Positions 6,462 through 15,029 of a DNA stretch of 19,459 bases are shown here, one piece after another. Within the stretch, counting starts at the first letter, position 1. The number at the start of each line of letters is the position of its first letter. The notes under the pieces were generated by a model, which made no database searches, was not told the DNA's origin, and worked only from the letters and a program-made list of their open reading frames with translations. Origin of the DNA: DATGUN01 sp035301285 (GTDB lineage Bacteria; Bacillota; Bacilli; Bacillales; Amphibacillaceae); NCBI GenBank assembly GCA_035301285.1, contig DATGUN010000107.1:1-19459 (forward strand). The letters run 5' to 3'. Made by a program: the position numbers and the translations under genes.

Positions 6462-6550
6462 CAACAATATAAATTTTTTATAAAAAGTAAGATTAAGAAC
6501 AAAAATAATCACAAAAAAATCAGCATGGTTTCTTCCCACACTGACTGAGA

Positions 6551-6664
6551 AAAAGCACATGCGCCCTAGTCACCCCGACAAGCTTAAGGAAGATCCTGAA
6601 ATGGCGGTTTATGCTTGCGACGGATCTTGCTTAAGACCCAGGCGCGCGAGGCGCTAGAGCTAGA
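6551..6664. repeat. Imperfect palindromic intergenic element
   Basis: This GC-richer block lies between the XRE operon promoter and the rlmN terminator. Its core arms, CTTAAGGAAGATCC (6583-6596) and GGATCTTGCTTAAG (6622-6635), are complementary at 13 of 14 positions around a 25-base loop. They are flanked by GCGCC-type sequence on both sides (GCGCCCTAG at 6561; GGCGCGCGAGGCGCTAG at 6641-6657). No open frame or ribosome binding site uses it. It resembles dispersed palindromic elements of halotolerant Bacillaceae, but copy number cannot be seen here. Confidence 0.55.
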
Positions 6665-6703
6665 CAACAATACTCAAATTTTTATACTTCTTCCTTATTT
6701 TTT

Positions 6704-6739
6704 AAAAAAGTCCCTGCCCCCACTCAGGGAACAGGAACT
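6704..6739 (-). terminator. rlmN terminator
   Basis: Minus-strand transcripts form a 13-bp stem: AGTTCCTGTTCCC with GGGGGCAGGGACT around a TGAGT loop, with G-U pairs, followed by six U residues. It starts 22 bases after the rlmN stop codon. Confidence 0.9.
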
Positions 6740-6761
6740 AGATTATTTTATACTCTCTACA

Positions 6762-7826
6762 TTAACCCGTTTTTTTCTTCATTTGCTTACTGCGCAGTTG
6801 CCCACATGCAGCATCGATGTCCGCTCCATTTTCCCAACGTACACCACAATTGATGCCATGTTCTTTCAATGTTTCAAAAAACGCCTGGATTGAAGCTGAA
6901 TCACTGCGTGCATAATGGTCATGCTCATCCACCGTATTATATGGAATCAGGTTGACATAGGATAGATGACGATGGTCTTTCAGCAAGTTCGCCAGTTGCA
7001 CCGCCTCTTCCTCATGGTCGTTCACATCGCGCAGCATGATATATTCATACGTGATGCGTCGATTTGTTTTTTCCAGATAATAATCGACGGCTTTCATCAA
7101 CTTCTCGATCGGAAATGCCTTATTGATTTTCATGATACGTGTTCGAAGTTCGTTGTTCGGTGCATGGATGGAAATCGCCAAGTTGACCTGGATGCCCGTG
7201 TCGGCAAATTCATAGATTTTATGCGCAAGACCACTGGTCGACACGGTGATATGGCGAGCACCGATATTCAATCCTTTATCATCATTGACGACATATAGAA
7301 AGTCCATCAAATTATTGAAGTTATCGAACGGTTCACCGATACCCATGACGACAATGTGGCTCACTCGGTCACCTTCCCCTTTTGCATCCAAATGTGCTTG
7401 AACCTGCATGATTTGACCGACGATCTCACCACTTGTTAAATCACGGCTTTTTCGGAGCAGGCCACTCGCACAAAATGTACACCCGATGTTGCAGCCGACC
7501 TGGGTTGTCACACAGACACTGAGTCCATAGTTGAACCGCATTAAAACAGTCTCCACCAGGTTTCCATCGGCAAGCCGGAATAAAAACTTAATCGTGCCAT
7601 CTTTGGATTCCTGTTTCACTTCTGTTTCCAGCGACTGCAAAATGAAATGTTCTTCCAATAAATCGATGCATTCACTGTTGACATTTTTCATTTCCGAAAA
7701 AGCATCAACACGTTTTTTATAAAGCCAATTCCATACTTGTTGGGCTCTGAATCGCTTCTCACCATGATCAACAAGCCACGCTTCCAATGCATCATATGTC
7801 AATCCATAAATTGATTGTTTTTCCAT
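6762..7826 (-). CDS. rlmN: Dual-specificity RNA methyltransferase RlmN (23S rRNA A2503 / tRNA A37)
   Basis: This radical-SAM enzyme makes C2-methyladenosine at 23S A2503 and tRNA A37. It has 354 residues. The CxxxCxxC iron-sulfur ligands are C112, C116 and C119 in VGCNIGCTFCASGLL. The methyl-carrying cysteine is C341 in DIDAACGQLRS. GEPFDNF and ARHITVSTSGLAHKI are family motifs. The N-terminal SIYGLT and C-terminal NCGVRWENGADIDAACGQLR resemble, from memory, the Lactobacillales/Staphylococcus-type RlmN more than the B. subtilis YloN type. It also lacks the usual sun/prpC neighbours, so it may be a second RlmN. The ATG at 7824-7826 follows AAAAAGGA at longish spacing. It is monocistronic, with its own promoter and terminator. 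Confidence 0.93.
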   Translation of the reverse strand: MEKQSIYGLTYDALEAWLVDHGEKRFRAQQVWNWLYKKRVDAFSEMKNVNSECIDLLEEHFILQSLETEVKQESKDGTIKFLFRLADGNLVETVLMRFNYGLSVCVTTQVGCNIGCTFCASGLLRKSRDLTSGEIVGQIMQVQAHLDAKGEGDRVSHIVVMGIGEPFDNFNNLMDFLYVVNDDKGLNIGARHITVSTSGLAHKIYEFADTGIQVNLAISIHAPNNELRTRIMKINKAFPIEKLMKAVDYYLEKTNRRITYEYIMLRDVNDHEEEAVQLANLLKDHRHLSYVNLIPYNTVDEHDHYARSDSASIQAFFETLKEHGINCGVRWENGADIDAACGQLRSKQMKKKTG

Positions 7827-7868
7827 TGTTATACCAATCCTTTTTCCGTACGTATTTGCTACCTTCCT

Positions 7869-7897
7869 ATACTACTGAAAATATCAGCACCATGCAA
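7869..7897 (-). promoter_or_regulatory. Probable rlmN promoter
   Basis: On the minus strand, TTGCAT (7892-7897) and TAGTAT (7869-7874) are separated by exactly 17 bases, about 43 bases upstream of the rlmN ATG. Each box matches only part of the sigma-A consensus. Confidence 0.45.
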
Positions 7898-8144
7898 CCG
7901 ATATAGATTTGAAATGCTGCAATTTAAAAATAAATGGTTTGTTTACTTTTCCCACTCGGTTTTGCCTGTTTTCAAAAATCTACCTCCGCCCGGTTTTGCC
8001 TCAATACAAAATACCGCCTCAGTGACATGATAAAAAGCGACGGATAAAGTCGATCACACCCTCTCCGCCTACTTGTTTAAAATCATTATAGTAGACGAAC
8101 CTTCTCTTTTTAACGTACAATTTTTTTAGAGCATTTTTTAAAGG
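7898..8144. other. Intergenic region between divergent rlmN and the flavin monooxygenase gene
   Basis: I see no gene here. The 11-mer CGGTTTTGCCT occurs twice in direct orientation (7957-7967 and 7991-8001), 34 bases apart, and could be a regulatory site for the downstream plus-strand gene. No clear promoter for that gene was found; TATAGT near 8085 lacks a matching -35. Confidence 0.4.
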
Positions 8145-8155
8145 AGGGATTTGTT

Positions 8156-9172
8156 TTGCCTGTAGATCAATCAAAAACATTTGGTAATGTACGTCTATCC
8201 ATTCTTGATCTCGCTCCGATTGTAGAAGGAAGCACAGCGAGAGAAGCTTTTCAGAACAGTGTTGATTTAGCTCAACATGCGGAAAAATGGGGTTATAACC
8301 GCTACTGGCTTGCTGAACATCATAATATGCCTGGAATCGGCAGCTCGGCGACATCGCTTTTGATCGGTCATATTGCCGGTGCGACAGAAACAATACGGGT
8401 CGGTTCTGGTGGTATCATGCTGCCCAACCATGCGACTCTTGTGATAGCCGAACAATTCGGCACTTTGGAATCATTATACCCCGAAAGAATTGACCTCGGT
8501 CTTGGCAGAGCGCCAGGTACAGACCAAGCAACCGCATTCGCTCTCAGACGGACCCTTAACACATCCCCTGAAGACTTTCCGATGCAAGTAGAGGAGCTGC
8601 GTGACTATTTTTCCAAGGAGCCTATATCCCGCGTGCGATCAGTACCTGGAACCGGACTGGATATCCCGATGTGGCTACTCGGATCAAGTGGATTCAGCGC
8701 CCAACTCGCAGCAGAAAAAGGATTCCCATTTTCATTTGCCAGTCACTTTGCACCCGATAACACCCTCGGTGCACTGAATTTGTACCGTCAACATTTCAAA
8801 GCCTCACAACGACTCCATGCTCCTTATTCCATGATTGGTGTAAACATTGTAGCCGCGGATACGAATGAACATGCTGAGTATTTGGCCACATCATTAAAAC
8901 AGCAATTCTTGAATATGCAACGTGGACATAACGCACAACTGCAGCCCCCAGTCGAGGATATGGATTCAATCTGGAATCCCCTGGAAAAAAGTGCCGTTGA
9001 GCAAACGTTGGATCCGCGCTACACCATTATCGGTGATAAGGAAACGGTTAAACAGAAACTTGAAACGATCCTCCAAGAAACACAAGCGGATGAGGTCATT
9101 ATCAATTCGCAGATTTATAATCATGAGGATCGGAAAAAGTCCTATGAAATTGTGGGCAGTTTGTTGGATTAA
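8156..9172 (+). CDS. LLM-class (luciferase-like) flavin-dependent monooxygenase
   Basis: The 338-residue product is a bacterial-luciferase-like TIM-barrel protein of the group with YceB/YvbT-type members, which use FMNH2 from a separate reductase. Typical segments are LAPIVEGSTAREAFQNSVDL, YNRYWLAEHHNMPGIGSSA, RVGSGGIMLPNHA, LVIAEQFGTLESLYPERIDLGLGRAPG and LGSSGFSAQLAAEKGFPFSF. The substrate cannot be read from sequence. The start is the TTG at 8156-8158, preceded by an ideal AAAGGAGGG; no upstream ATG fits the frame. It is a single gene, convergent with the cytochrome gene and sharing a hairpin with it downstream. Confidence 0.92.
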   Translation: MPVDQSKTFGNVRLSILDLAPIVEGSTAREAFQNSVDLAQHAEKWGYNRYWLAEHHNMPGIGSSATSLLIGHIAGATETIRVGSGGIMLPNHATLVIAEQFGTLESLYPERIDLGLGRAPGTDQATAFALRRTLNTSPEDFPMQVEELRDYFSKEPISRVRSVPGTGLDIPMWLLGSSGFSAQLAAEKGFPFSFASHFAPDNTLGALNLYRQHFKASQRLHAPYSMIGVNIVAADTNEHAEYLATSLKQQFLNMQRGHNAQLQPPVEDMDSIWNPLEKSAVEQTLDPRYTIIGDKETVKQKLETILQETQADEVIINSQIYNHEDRKKSYEIVGSLLD

Positions 9173-9241
9173 ACTTCGTCATTGCATTCACTGATACGTT
9201 TATGTATCGGATGAATTTAACATCTAAAACGTTTGATTCGA

Positions 9242-9291
9242 GCAAAACAAAAACCCGGCAACCGGTTAATCATACCTTTTGTCGGGTTTGT
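9242..9291 (-). terminator. Terminator between convergent monooxygenase and cytochrome genes
   Basis: AAACCCG (9251-9257) pairs with CGGGTTT (9283-9289), and CAA/TTG extends the stem after one mismatch. On the minus strand the stem is followed by TTTTTGTTTT, so it best serves the cytochrome gene. It can also act on the plus strand, though more weakly. Confidence 0.8.
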
Positions 9292-9315
9292 TAATGCTCT
9301 ATTATTGTTACCATG

Positions 9316-9699
9316 TTATTTGTTCGCTAATTCGTCGGAAACATATTCTGACACGGCTTGAATTTCATCATCAGATAGTTGGTCCTTAAATGAAGGCATA
9401 CCTCCACCGCCTTCTTCTACCTGTTCAACAACAGAATCAACATCAGAGGCAAAATCATCACCTTGCAGTTTCGGACCAGAGGCACCTTCACCTTCGTCTC
9501 CGTGACAGCTCAGACATTCATCTTTATAAACATCTTCACCGCTAGCCGTTGTTTCCCCGCCATTATTATTGCCATTGTCATTATTTTCAACGTTGTTGCC
9601 ATTATCGGCATTGTTATTATCACTTCCACAAGCAGTTGCTACAACAGCAATGACAAACAACATCAATAAAGTCAACAAAAGCTTTTTGTTTTTTAGCAT
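9316..9699 (-). CDS. Cytochrome c-551 lipoprotein (CccB-like)
   Basis: This small membrane-anchored c-type cytochrome carries electrons on the outer face of the membrane, probably to a terminal oxidase. It has 127 residues. Residues 1-23 form a lipoprotein signal peptide ending VVATA, with the lipid-attached cysteine C24. Residues 25-55 form an Asn/Asp/Gly-rich linker. The single haem site is C62-x-x-C65-H66 (ECLSCHGDEG), with M101 in GGGGMPSFKDQLSD as the likely sixth ligand. The ATG at 9697-9699 follows GGAGGTGAATGT; an in-frame ATG 19 codons earlier precedes that site and is rejected. CccB/c-551 of B. subtilis and thermophilic Bacillus has the same layout. It is a single gene. Confidence 0.93.
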   Translation of the reverse strand: MLKNKKLLLTLLMLFVIAVVATACGSDNNNADNGNNVENNDNGNNNGGETTASGEDVYKDECLSCHGDEGEGASGPKLQGDDFASDVDSVVEQVEEGGGGMPSFKDQLSDDEIQAVSEYVSDELANK

Positions 9700-9950
9700 A
9701 CATTCACCTCCCTCTACTAGAGTATATTGACTCTTTTTTCCAATTTTAAACCTCAATTCGACATAAATCTAAATCTTTTGCCCATACACATTTGCGAGTG
9801 CGCCTTCCATTTTTAGTGTGGGCAGGTTCGTCTCTTTTTATCCACCATAACCGATATGAATGACCGAAATCCCAAATGGACAACCGTTCAACGAAACATG
9901 TCGCGTTCTGCCGGAATACAGGATCGATTCATAAGGCCCCGTTGCTGGCC
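9700..9950. other. Intergenic region upstream of the cytochrome gene
   Basis: I see no gene here. A TATACT box (complement of 9721-9726) lies inside a small inverted repeat, AGAGT-n6-ACTCT (9719-9734), just upstream of the cytochrome ribosome binding site, without a convincing -35. TGCCCATACAC (9779-9789) can pair with GTGTGGGCA (9816-9824) with one bulge. An 8-bp hairpin with no T-run follows the thioesterase stop codon at about 9930-9955. Confidence 0.3.
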
Positions 9951-10433
9951 CTATTTTTGTAGAAAGGTGTCAGGCATGACTGCGGCGACAACTTTTCCTT
10001 TGGCACATCGTGTGTCACCTGCATAAACCTCTATGTGGATAGCCCATTTTTTCGGATGAATCTCTTCCGGAGTTCCGATCGCCTTTAGGGGGGTATCGGC
10101 TGGTGTCGGCTTAAGATAATCGACATGGATGGAAGCCGTTACAAATCGCGGCGGTTCAGGACCTTCACCAGGTTCGTAGCCATTTTTCCTGTGCAATGCC
10201 AATGATGCGGAGCCTGTCCCATGACAATCAACCAAAGAAGCAATCATTCCCCCGTACACAAAACCCGGTAGTGCCGTATGTTCCGGTTTGGGTGTATAGA
10301 TTGTTTCCGTCTTTCCCCCGTTCCAACCTGTCCTGAAATGGTGCCCACTTTCATTCAACCGGCCACATCCATAACACCAGGAAAAGTCATCCGGATAATG
10401 ATCTTGGATTGCATTTTTTACAGTTTCAACCAT
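9951..10433 (-). CDS. PaaI-family hotdog-fold thioesterase
   Basis: The product (160 residues) has the hotdog thioesterase signature H52-T-x-x-P56-G57-x-x-x-G61-G62 followed by D69 in SLVDCHGTGSA. This is the active-site pattern of PaaI/YigI-like acyl-CoA thioesterases. A C20-x-x-C23 pair sits in the N-terminal segment SWCYGCGRLNESG, a feature seen in a subset of the family. The C-terminal strand region includes HVDYLKPTPADTPL and AKGKVVAAVMPD. The ATG at 10431-10433 follows GGGAGTGG. It probably hydrolyses a short or aromatic acyl-CoA; the substrate is unknown. It is 7 kb from the paa operon, so a role in phenylacetate metabolism is only a guess. Confidence 0.88.
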   Translation of the reverse strand: MVETVKNAIQDHYPDDFSWCYGCGRLNESGHHFRTGWNGGKTETIYTPKPEHTALPGFVYGGMIASLVDCHGTGSASLALHRKNGYEPGEGPEPPRFVTASIHVDYLKPTPADTPLKAIGTPEEIHPKKWAIHIEVYAGDTRCAKGKVVAAVMPDTFLQK

Positions 10434-10456
10434 AACTTACCACTCCCTTTATATTT

Positions 10457-10465
10457 ATTATAGCA
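10457..10465 (-). promoter_or_regulatory. Extended -10 promoter of the thioesterase gene
   Basis: The minus strand reads TGCTATAAT, a perfect TATAAT with the TGn extension, about 24 bases before the ATG. No good -35 is visible at 16-18 bases, which an extended -10 promoter tolerates. Confidence 0.55.
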
Positions 10466-10597
10466 TGTTTTCATTCGGGTAAAAGGAGTTTGATATAGCT
10501 TGAGAACATGAATGCCCTAAAAGTCGGCACCCTTAATGTAACTCTTTTTTCGATTCATTTCTGTGACAAATCTCACTGTTATGGATTCAAAAAAGCA

Positions 10598-11845
10598 TCA
10601 CTTTTCATATGCATCCTTTGTATAGTCATTCTTAGCATTCCACACGAGATATTGCTCGATTCCTTGATCTTTCATGGCTTTGATTTGTGCCTTGATCTCA
10701 TCTTCAGTGTATTTCTTTTTCATGCTGAAATCCTGCACCCACGGCCGAATAGTCGCCCCATCTTCCCCCAATTTCCGGTTGCGCTCGACCGCATCTTTCA
10801 TGGCATGTTTGACAAGTGCATACGGGTCATCATTAGGGGAGTCGATACCATAAACACCCGGTCCGTAATGTGATGGGTAAGTCATCGGGGAAATATAATC
10901 GACCGCTTTAGACACACTCTCCCAAACTTGGCCGATCCCCATATCATCCTCTGAAGATGTGACAAGGCCGAACACATCAGCTGAAGTACGGACAGGGATA
11001 TCCTTGAGTTTTTCATTCGAATACTTCAGGAACCGGGTAATGTTTTCATCCTTGGACCTGTCAGCTGGGTTATCGTATGTCACGATTTTATCGATTTCTT
11101 TTGCATTTTCAGGGAAACGGATATAATCGTATTGGATCTCGTCGAAACCAAACGCGGCTACCTCTTTGGCGACATCGGTCACGTATTCCCACACATCGCT
11201 TTTATAGGGATCGATCCACTTGACGCCAGATCCATCCTCCCATATATCTCCTTCCTTCTCGCGAATAGCCCACTCCGATTTTTGCTCGGCTAAATAGGGA
11301 TCCTTGAATACAACAATCCTTGCAATGGTATATATCCCTTCTCCCTTCAGCCTCTCGATCAACTGCTTCATATCTTGCACCGTCCGGTCTTCATCTGCTT
11401 GTATGTCTTCAGCGACTTCGACATCCGAATCATATGTGAGTTTACCGAAATCATCTTTCACATCCATTACAACAGCATTTAATTCTGTATCATTCATCAG
11501 ATCAATGTACGTTCCGATGTTTTCTTTTTTCATGGATTCCTTGTTCAGGTAAATGCCTTTTACATCTTTCCTGAGTGGTGGCGATTTCTTTTCCATAGCC
11601 ATCTGATTATGTTCCGCTGTTTCGCTTCGTTTAAACCGCTTTAAACCCTTTCTCCTTTCAGCCAACTCCCTGACATCCGAGCGATGTTTGTATCTCGACG
11701 TCTGGTGATCTTTCTGTTGATGATAACTTGTTATATGAGCCGTATGACTCATGAATGACCCTTCATATTTCGTGCATGCCGTACAACTTAAAACAATCAT
11801 GATGACCCATATAAACAACCGACGTTTTGATTGATTTCCCAACAT
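10598..11845 (-). CDS. Putative glycoside hydrolase lipoprotein, DUF4015 family
   Basis: The product is 415 residues. An N-terminal lipoprotein signal (basic KRR, then FIWVIMIVLS) is followed by C21 or C24 as the lipid-attached cysteine. Residues about 30-90 are a basic, probably disordered linker. From about 95 to the end is a TIM-barrel DUF4015 domain: KGIYLNKESM, LNAVVMDVKDDFGKLTYDS, the family hallmark GFDEIQYDYIRFP (233-245), ISPMTYPSHYGPG and YLVWNAKNDYT. The family is predicted to act on surface polysaccharide or peptidoglycan, but its substrate is not established. The ATG at 11843-11845 follows AGAGGTGGGAAC. It is a single gene, with no clear terminator downstream. Confidence 0.9.
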   Translation of the reverse strand: MLGNQSKRRLFIWVIMIVLSCTACTKYEGSFMSHTAHITSYHQQKDHQTSRYKHRSDVRELAERRKGLKRFKRSETAEHNQMAMEKKSPPLRKDVKGIYLNKESMKKENIGTYIDLMNDTELNAVVMDVKDDFGKLTYDSDVEVAEDIQADEDRTVQDMKQLIERLKGEGIYTIARIVVFKDPYLAEQKSEWAIREKEGDIWEDGSGVKWIDPYKSDVWEYVTDVAKEVAAFGFDEIQYDYIRFPENAKEIDKIVTYDNPADRSKDENITRFLKYSNEKLKDIPVRTSADVFGLVTSSEDDMGIGQVWESVSKAVDYISPMTYPSHYGPGVYGIDSPNDDPYALVKHAMKDAVERNRKLGEDGATIRPWVQDFSMKKKYTEDEIKAQIKAMKDQGIEQYLVWNAKNDYTKDAYEK

Positions 11846-12013
11846 GTTCCCACCTCTTTATTTTTACGTTGCACACCACTCCATTTCCTATACCAAGCAA
11901 AAATTTCCGCAACAAGAAAAATCCCACATCTTTCCTAGTGTTATTGCCTTATTTTTGGTACTCTTTTAATAGGAGAATTCATCATTTATTTTTATAGACA
12001 GGGGTTATATATT

Positions 12014-13075
12014 ATGAAAAGGTTGGTCGTATTAGGTGGTGGCTATGGCGGTGTCAGGATTATATTGAACTTATTGGGCCGACAGCTGCCTGAAGATGTG
12101 GAAATTGTGCTGGTGGATAAAAATCCATATCATTCATTGAAAACAGAGTTTTTTACGATAGCCGCCGGTACTGCGGCTGAAAAAGATGTACGTATCGCTT
12201 TTCCTGATGATGAGCGTGTGCGATATATTTTTAAAGAAGCGGAAACCATCGATCCAGATGAACAGATCATTACATTCAAACATTCCAGTGAAACGGTGAC
12301 GTACGATTATCTTGTCATCGGTCTGGGATGCGAAGATAATTATCACGGTGTCAAAGGAGCCTGTGATTTCGCCGACAGTGTCCAGTCTTTTTCAAAAGCG
12401 CGTCACGCCGGTATGTCTGTATGTAATTTAAAAGCATACGGGAAAGTGACAATCGTCGGAGCTGGATTGAGCGGCATCGAAGTCGCTTCCGAAATCAGGG
12501 AAAGCCGTTCCGACCTTAATATTCGTCTGTTGGATCGAGGCGGATCCGTTTTAAAAGCGTTCGATGCCAAAATTCAAGCACATGTAGAAGAATGGTTCAT
12601 GAAGAATGATGTTGACGTCTTGCACCATGCGAATGTCGAATATGTCGAGAAGGACGGTGTGTGCAACAACGGGGTTTGTTACATGAATGACGTCACCATA
12701 TGGACGGCAGGTGTGCAACCCCATCATCTGGCGCGTGCGTTGCCATACAAAAAAGACGAACAGGACAAAATCATTTTAAATGACTATTATCAAGTACCCG
12801 AGGCAACACATGTGTATGTCGTTGGAGATTGTGCATCAAGTGTCCATTCGCCGAGTGCACAGCTGGCCATCCAGCAGGGTGACCAAATCTCGCAGGTCTT
12901 GTATGCTGTTTTGACCGATAAAGAACCGAAGAAACCGAAAGAAATCAAGTTGAAAGGAACACTCGGATCACTCGGCCGTTCAGATGGGTTCGGCAATATG
13001 CTGCAGCAACCAATGACAGGGTTCCTTCCTCGCCTGGCCAAATCAGGTGTCCTTTGGCTGAACAAACGCCATTGA
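12014..13075 (+). CDS. yutJ: YutJ-like type II NADH dehydrogenase family flavoprotein
   Basis: The 353-residue product is a two-dinucleotide-fold FAD oxidoreductase of the NDH-2 superfamily. The FAD site is VVLGGGYGGVR (residues 6-14), the NAD(P)H site VTIVGAGLSGIEVASE (145-160), and a second FAD motif is VYVVGDCASS. Length and the C-terminus (GFLPRLAKSGVLWLNKRH) fit the B. subtilis YutJ group rather than the longer respiratory Ndh/YumB (about 400). The C-terminal membrane helix of true NDH-2 is not evident. The electron acceptor is uncertain. AGGGG precedes the ATG at 12014 by about ten bases. A weak promoter, TTGCCT-n17-TAATAG, lies about 60 bases upstream. It is a single gene, convergent with the antiporter. 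Confidence 0.85.
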   Translation: MKRLVVLGGGYGGVRIILNLLGRQLPEDVEIVLVDKNPYHSLKTEFFTIAAGTAAEKDVRIAFPDDERVRYIFKEAETIDPDEQIITFKHSSETVTYDYLVIGLGCEDNYHGVKGACDFADSVQSFSKARHAGMSVCNLKAYGKVTIVGAGLSGIEVASEIRESRSDLNIRLLDRGGSVLKAFDAKIQAHVEEWFMKNDVDVLHHANVEYVEKDGVCNNGVCYMNDVTIWTAGVQPHHLARALPYKKDEQDKIILNDYYQVPEATHVYVVGDCASSVHSPSAQLAIQQGDQISQVLYAVLTDKEPKKPKEIKLKGTLGSLGRSDGFGNMLQQPMTGFLPRLAKSGVLWLNKRH

Positions 13076-13099
13076 TGCATCACCCATGCCACTTATTTA

Positions 13100-13186
13100 T
13101 GGGCGGGACAAAACGGAAAACATTCCAAAACGGTATTTCCGCGGCCATTCCATTTTATAAAACCGGAGGCACCGCCGTCCCGTCTC
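13100..13186. repeat. Long-range inverted repeat between convergent genes
   Basis: GGCGGGAC near 13101-13108 can pair with GTCCCGTC near 13177-13184 (seven Watson-Crick pairs and one G-U), enclosing about 70 bases. There is no T-run, so terminator function for the convergent genes ending at 13075 and 13216 is unproven. Confidence 0.3.
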
Positions 13187-13215
13187 ATTTGGCATCATCG
13201 CTGTCAATGACGCCT

Positions 13216-15015
13216 CTATTGGTCGTCATCATTCATCAGACAAAGCACAACCAGCTCATCACCTGGATTCACCGTCATTTTTTTACCATTTGTAACAAAG
13301 TCGATAGACCCAGCTTCTTTCCGGATAAATAGCAATGTGCCCGGATATTCAACGTCTGCGACAGAAACCTTCTCTTCAACATCAGGCTTGATCACCTCAA
13401 GTGTATACCCTTCTCTCACCTTTCCGATCAATGTTTCTTGCTTTTCTCCAAACAAAACATTCATTTTAACAGCGTGCGAAACCTTTGGCTGTTCCACGTC
13501 TCTTCGTTCGCGGACCGGTAATAAAAACGTATGATCATAACCGAACTCCTCCTTCATCGTTTTACAGACGAGAACATTGTATGCCGCTTCATCTGTCATA
13601 GCCAGAATCGATTCATAAGGCGTCAAATCAACTTCATAGGGTGTATGCTCGGAAAGAATTTCACCATAATGTGTCTTGATATTTTTTTCATCAGCTTGTG
13701 AGAGCTGCCGGTAAGAATGATCCATGACCAACACAGGAATCTCCATTTCATGGCACTTTTCAGCCAAAGCAACCGATAATTCATTTGCGCCAATGATTAA
13801 AATACCTGGCTGTCTGGACGTTGCCAATCCAAATTTCTTCGCGAGCGGCCTAAGTGTGAACCCATGTGCACAAACGGTCAAGAAAACAAGTGCGAATGTC
13901 AATGCGGTCAGAATGCCGGCTTCTTCATAACCATCCTCCAACAGTAACTCGGCAAAATATCCGGCAACGGTCAATGCCACAATACCCCTTGGCGCAATCC
14001 AGGAAACAAGCGTTTTTTCTTTCAATGTCAATTCCGTTCCGATTGTTGCCAGCCAGATGGAAGCAGGCCTGACGATAAAAAGCATCACCACGACAAAGGC
14101 AATGACAGATACTGAAAGAACTTGGCCAATGACCTCTCTCGACAATGAAGATGTCAATAAAATGAAAACCGTTGATGTCAGGAGTACCGAAGCATTTTCA
14201 ACAAAATCACCTGTTCCACCAATGGATGCCACAATTTTTTTAGTGCGGGCAAGCGTCAACCCCATGACCGTGACAGCAAGCATCCCCGTTTCATGCATCG
14301 CCATTTCGCTGATGGTAAAACAAATCAAAATAAACGACAGCAAAATCGGCGACTTCAAAAATTCCGGGAGCTTTTCTTTTCCGATCAACACACTGATCAC
14401 GAGTCCCGCACCAAGCCCAAGAACCGTCGCACCCAGTGCACCAAGAAAGAAAAACAATAAATAGCTGAAACCGACCGATTCCCATGTGAGGACTTTTATT
14501 ACCTGATAGGCAAACAATGCCAACAAGGGGCCGACCGGATCCAAGATAATCCCTTCCCACTTCAAGGCGGCTGCCATTCTGGGTTTTAATTTCGCCTGCC
14601 TGAGTAAAGGGATAATGACGGTTGGTCCCGTTACGATAAACAGCCCCCCGATGATAAAGCTGAGTTCAAGACGCAATCCCGCTATGTAATGGGCAGCAAG
14701 GGCACCACCGATCCAAGCGAGAAACGCCCCGACAGTAATCATCCGGAAGACGGATTTGGAGATGTCCTTGATTTCCCTGACATCCAGACTTGAACTTGCC
14801 TCGAATAATATAATCGCTACAGCTAAAGAAATGATTGGGCTATAGAACTCATTCAATGCCTGTTCTGGATTGACCCATCCGAATATCGGACCAATGACGA
14901 GTCCCGCAACCGACATAATGACAATCGATGGCCACTTGATACGCCACGCCGTCCACTGTGAAAAGATCCCCAATACAAAAATGACAACAATACTGATCAA
15001 GCTTGCATTTTCCAT
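13216..15015 (-). CDS. CPA1-type Na+/H+ (or K+/H+) antiporter with C-terminal TrkA/RCK domains
   Basis: The product is 599 residues. The first about 390 form a CPA antiporter core of roughly 12 hydrophobic helices, starting ISIVVIFVLGIFSQWTAWRI. The ion-site signature is E154-GIIL-D159-P160, which places it in CPA1, and GPTVIIPLLRQAKLKPR precedes it. The later SWIAPRGIVALTVAGYFA is also typical. Residues about 400-520 form a TrkA-N/RCK-like domain (ILIIGANELSVALAEKCHEM), in which the usual GxGxxG is replaced by GANELS. Residues 520-595 form a TrkA-C domain ending PGDELVVLCL. It should exchange cytoplasmic Na+ or K+ for protons under ligand control. AGGTGTGACATAA supports the ATG at 15013-15015. 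Confidence 0.92.
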   Translation of the reverse strand: MENASLISIVVIFVLGIFSQWTAWRIKWPSIVIMSVAGLVIGPIFGWVNPEQALNEFYSPIISLAVAIILFEASSSLDVREIKDISKSVFRMITVGAFLAWIGGALAAHYIAGLRLELSFIIGGLFIVTGPTVIIPLLRQAKLKPRMAAALKWEGIILDPVGPLLALFAYQVIKVLTWESVGFSYLLFFFLGALGATVLGLGAGLVISVLIGKEKLPEFLKSPILLSFILICFTISEMAMHETGMLAVTVMGLTLARTKKIVASIGGTGDFVENASVLLTSTVFILLTSSLSREVIGQVLSVSVIAFVVVMLFIVRPASIWLATIGTELTLKEKTLVSWIAPRGIVALTVAGYFAELLLEDGYEEAGILTALTFALVFLTVCAHGFTLRPLAKKFGLATSRQPGILIIGANELSVALAEKCHEMEIPVLVMDHSYRQLSQADEKNIKTHYGEILSEHTPYEVDLTPYESILAMTDEAAYNVLVCKTMKEEFGYDHTFLLPVRERRDVEQPKVSHAVKMNVLFGEKQETLIGKVREGYTLEVIKPDVEEKVSVADVEYPGTLLFIRKEAGSIDFVTNGKKMTVNPGDELVVLCLMNDDDQ

Positions 15016-15029
15016 TTATGTCACACCTG

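Noticed and set aside
6762..7826. Cfr-type resistance methyltransferase
   Set aside because: The motifs GCNIGCTFCASG, ETVLMR and ARHITVSTSG match RlmN; Cfr has a different pattern (for example GCKFCATG).
8019..8393. Minus-strand 124-codon frame at the start of the flavin monooxygenase gene
   Set aside because: Its first half is antisense to a clear gene. The second half (KKLYVKKRRFVYYNDF...) looks protein-like but has no supported start codon or ribosome binding site.
14057..14464. Plus-strand 135-codon frame inside the antiporter gene
   Set aside because: It is antisense to membrane helices of the antiporter, with Thr/Ser/Met-rich composition and no start signal.
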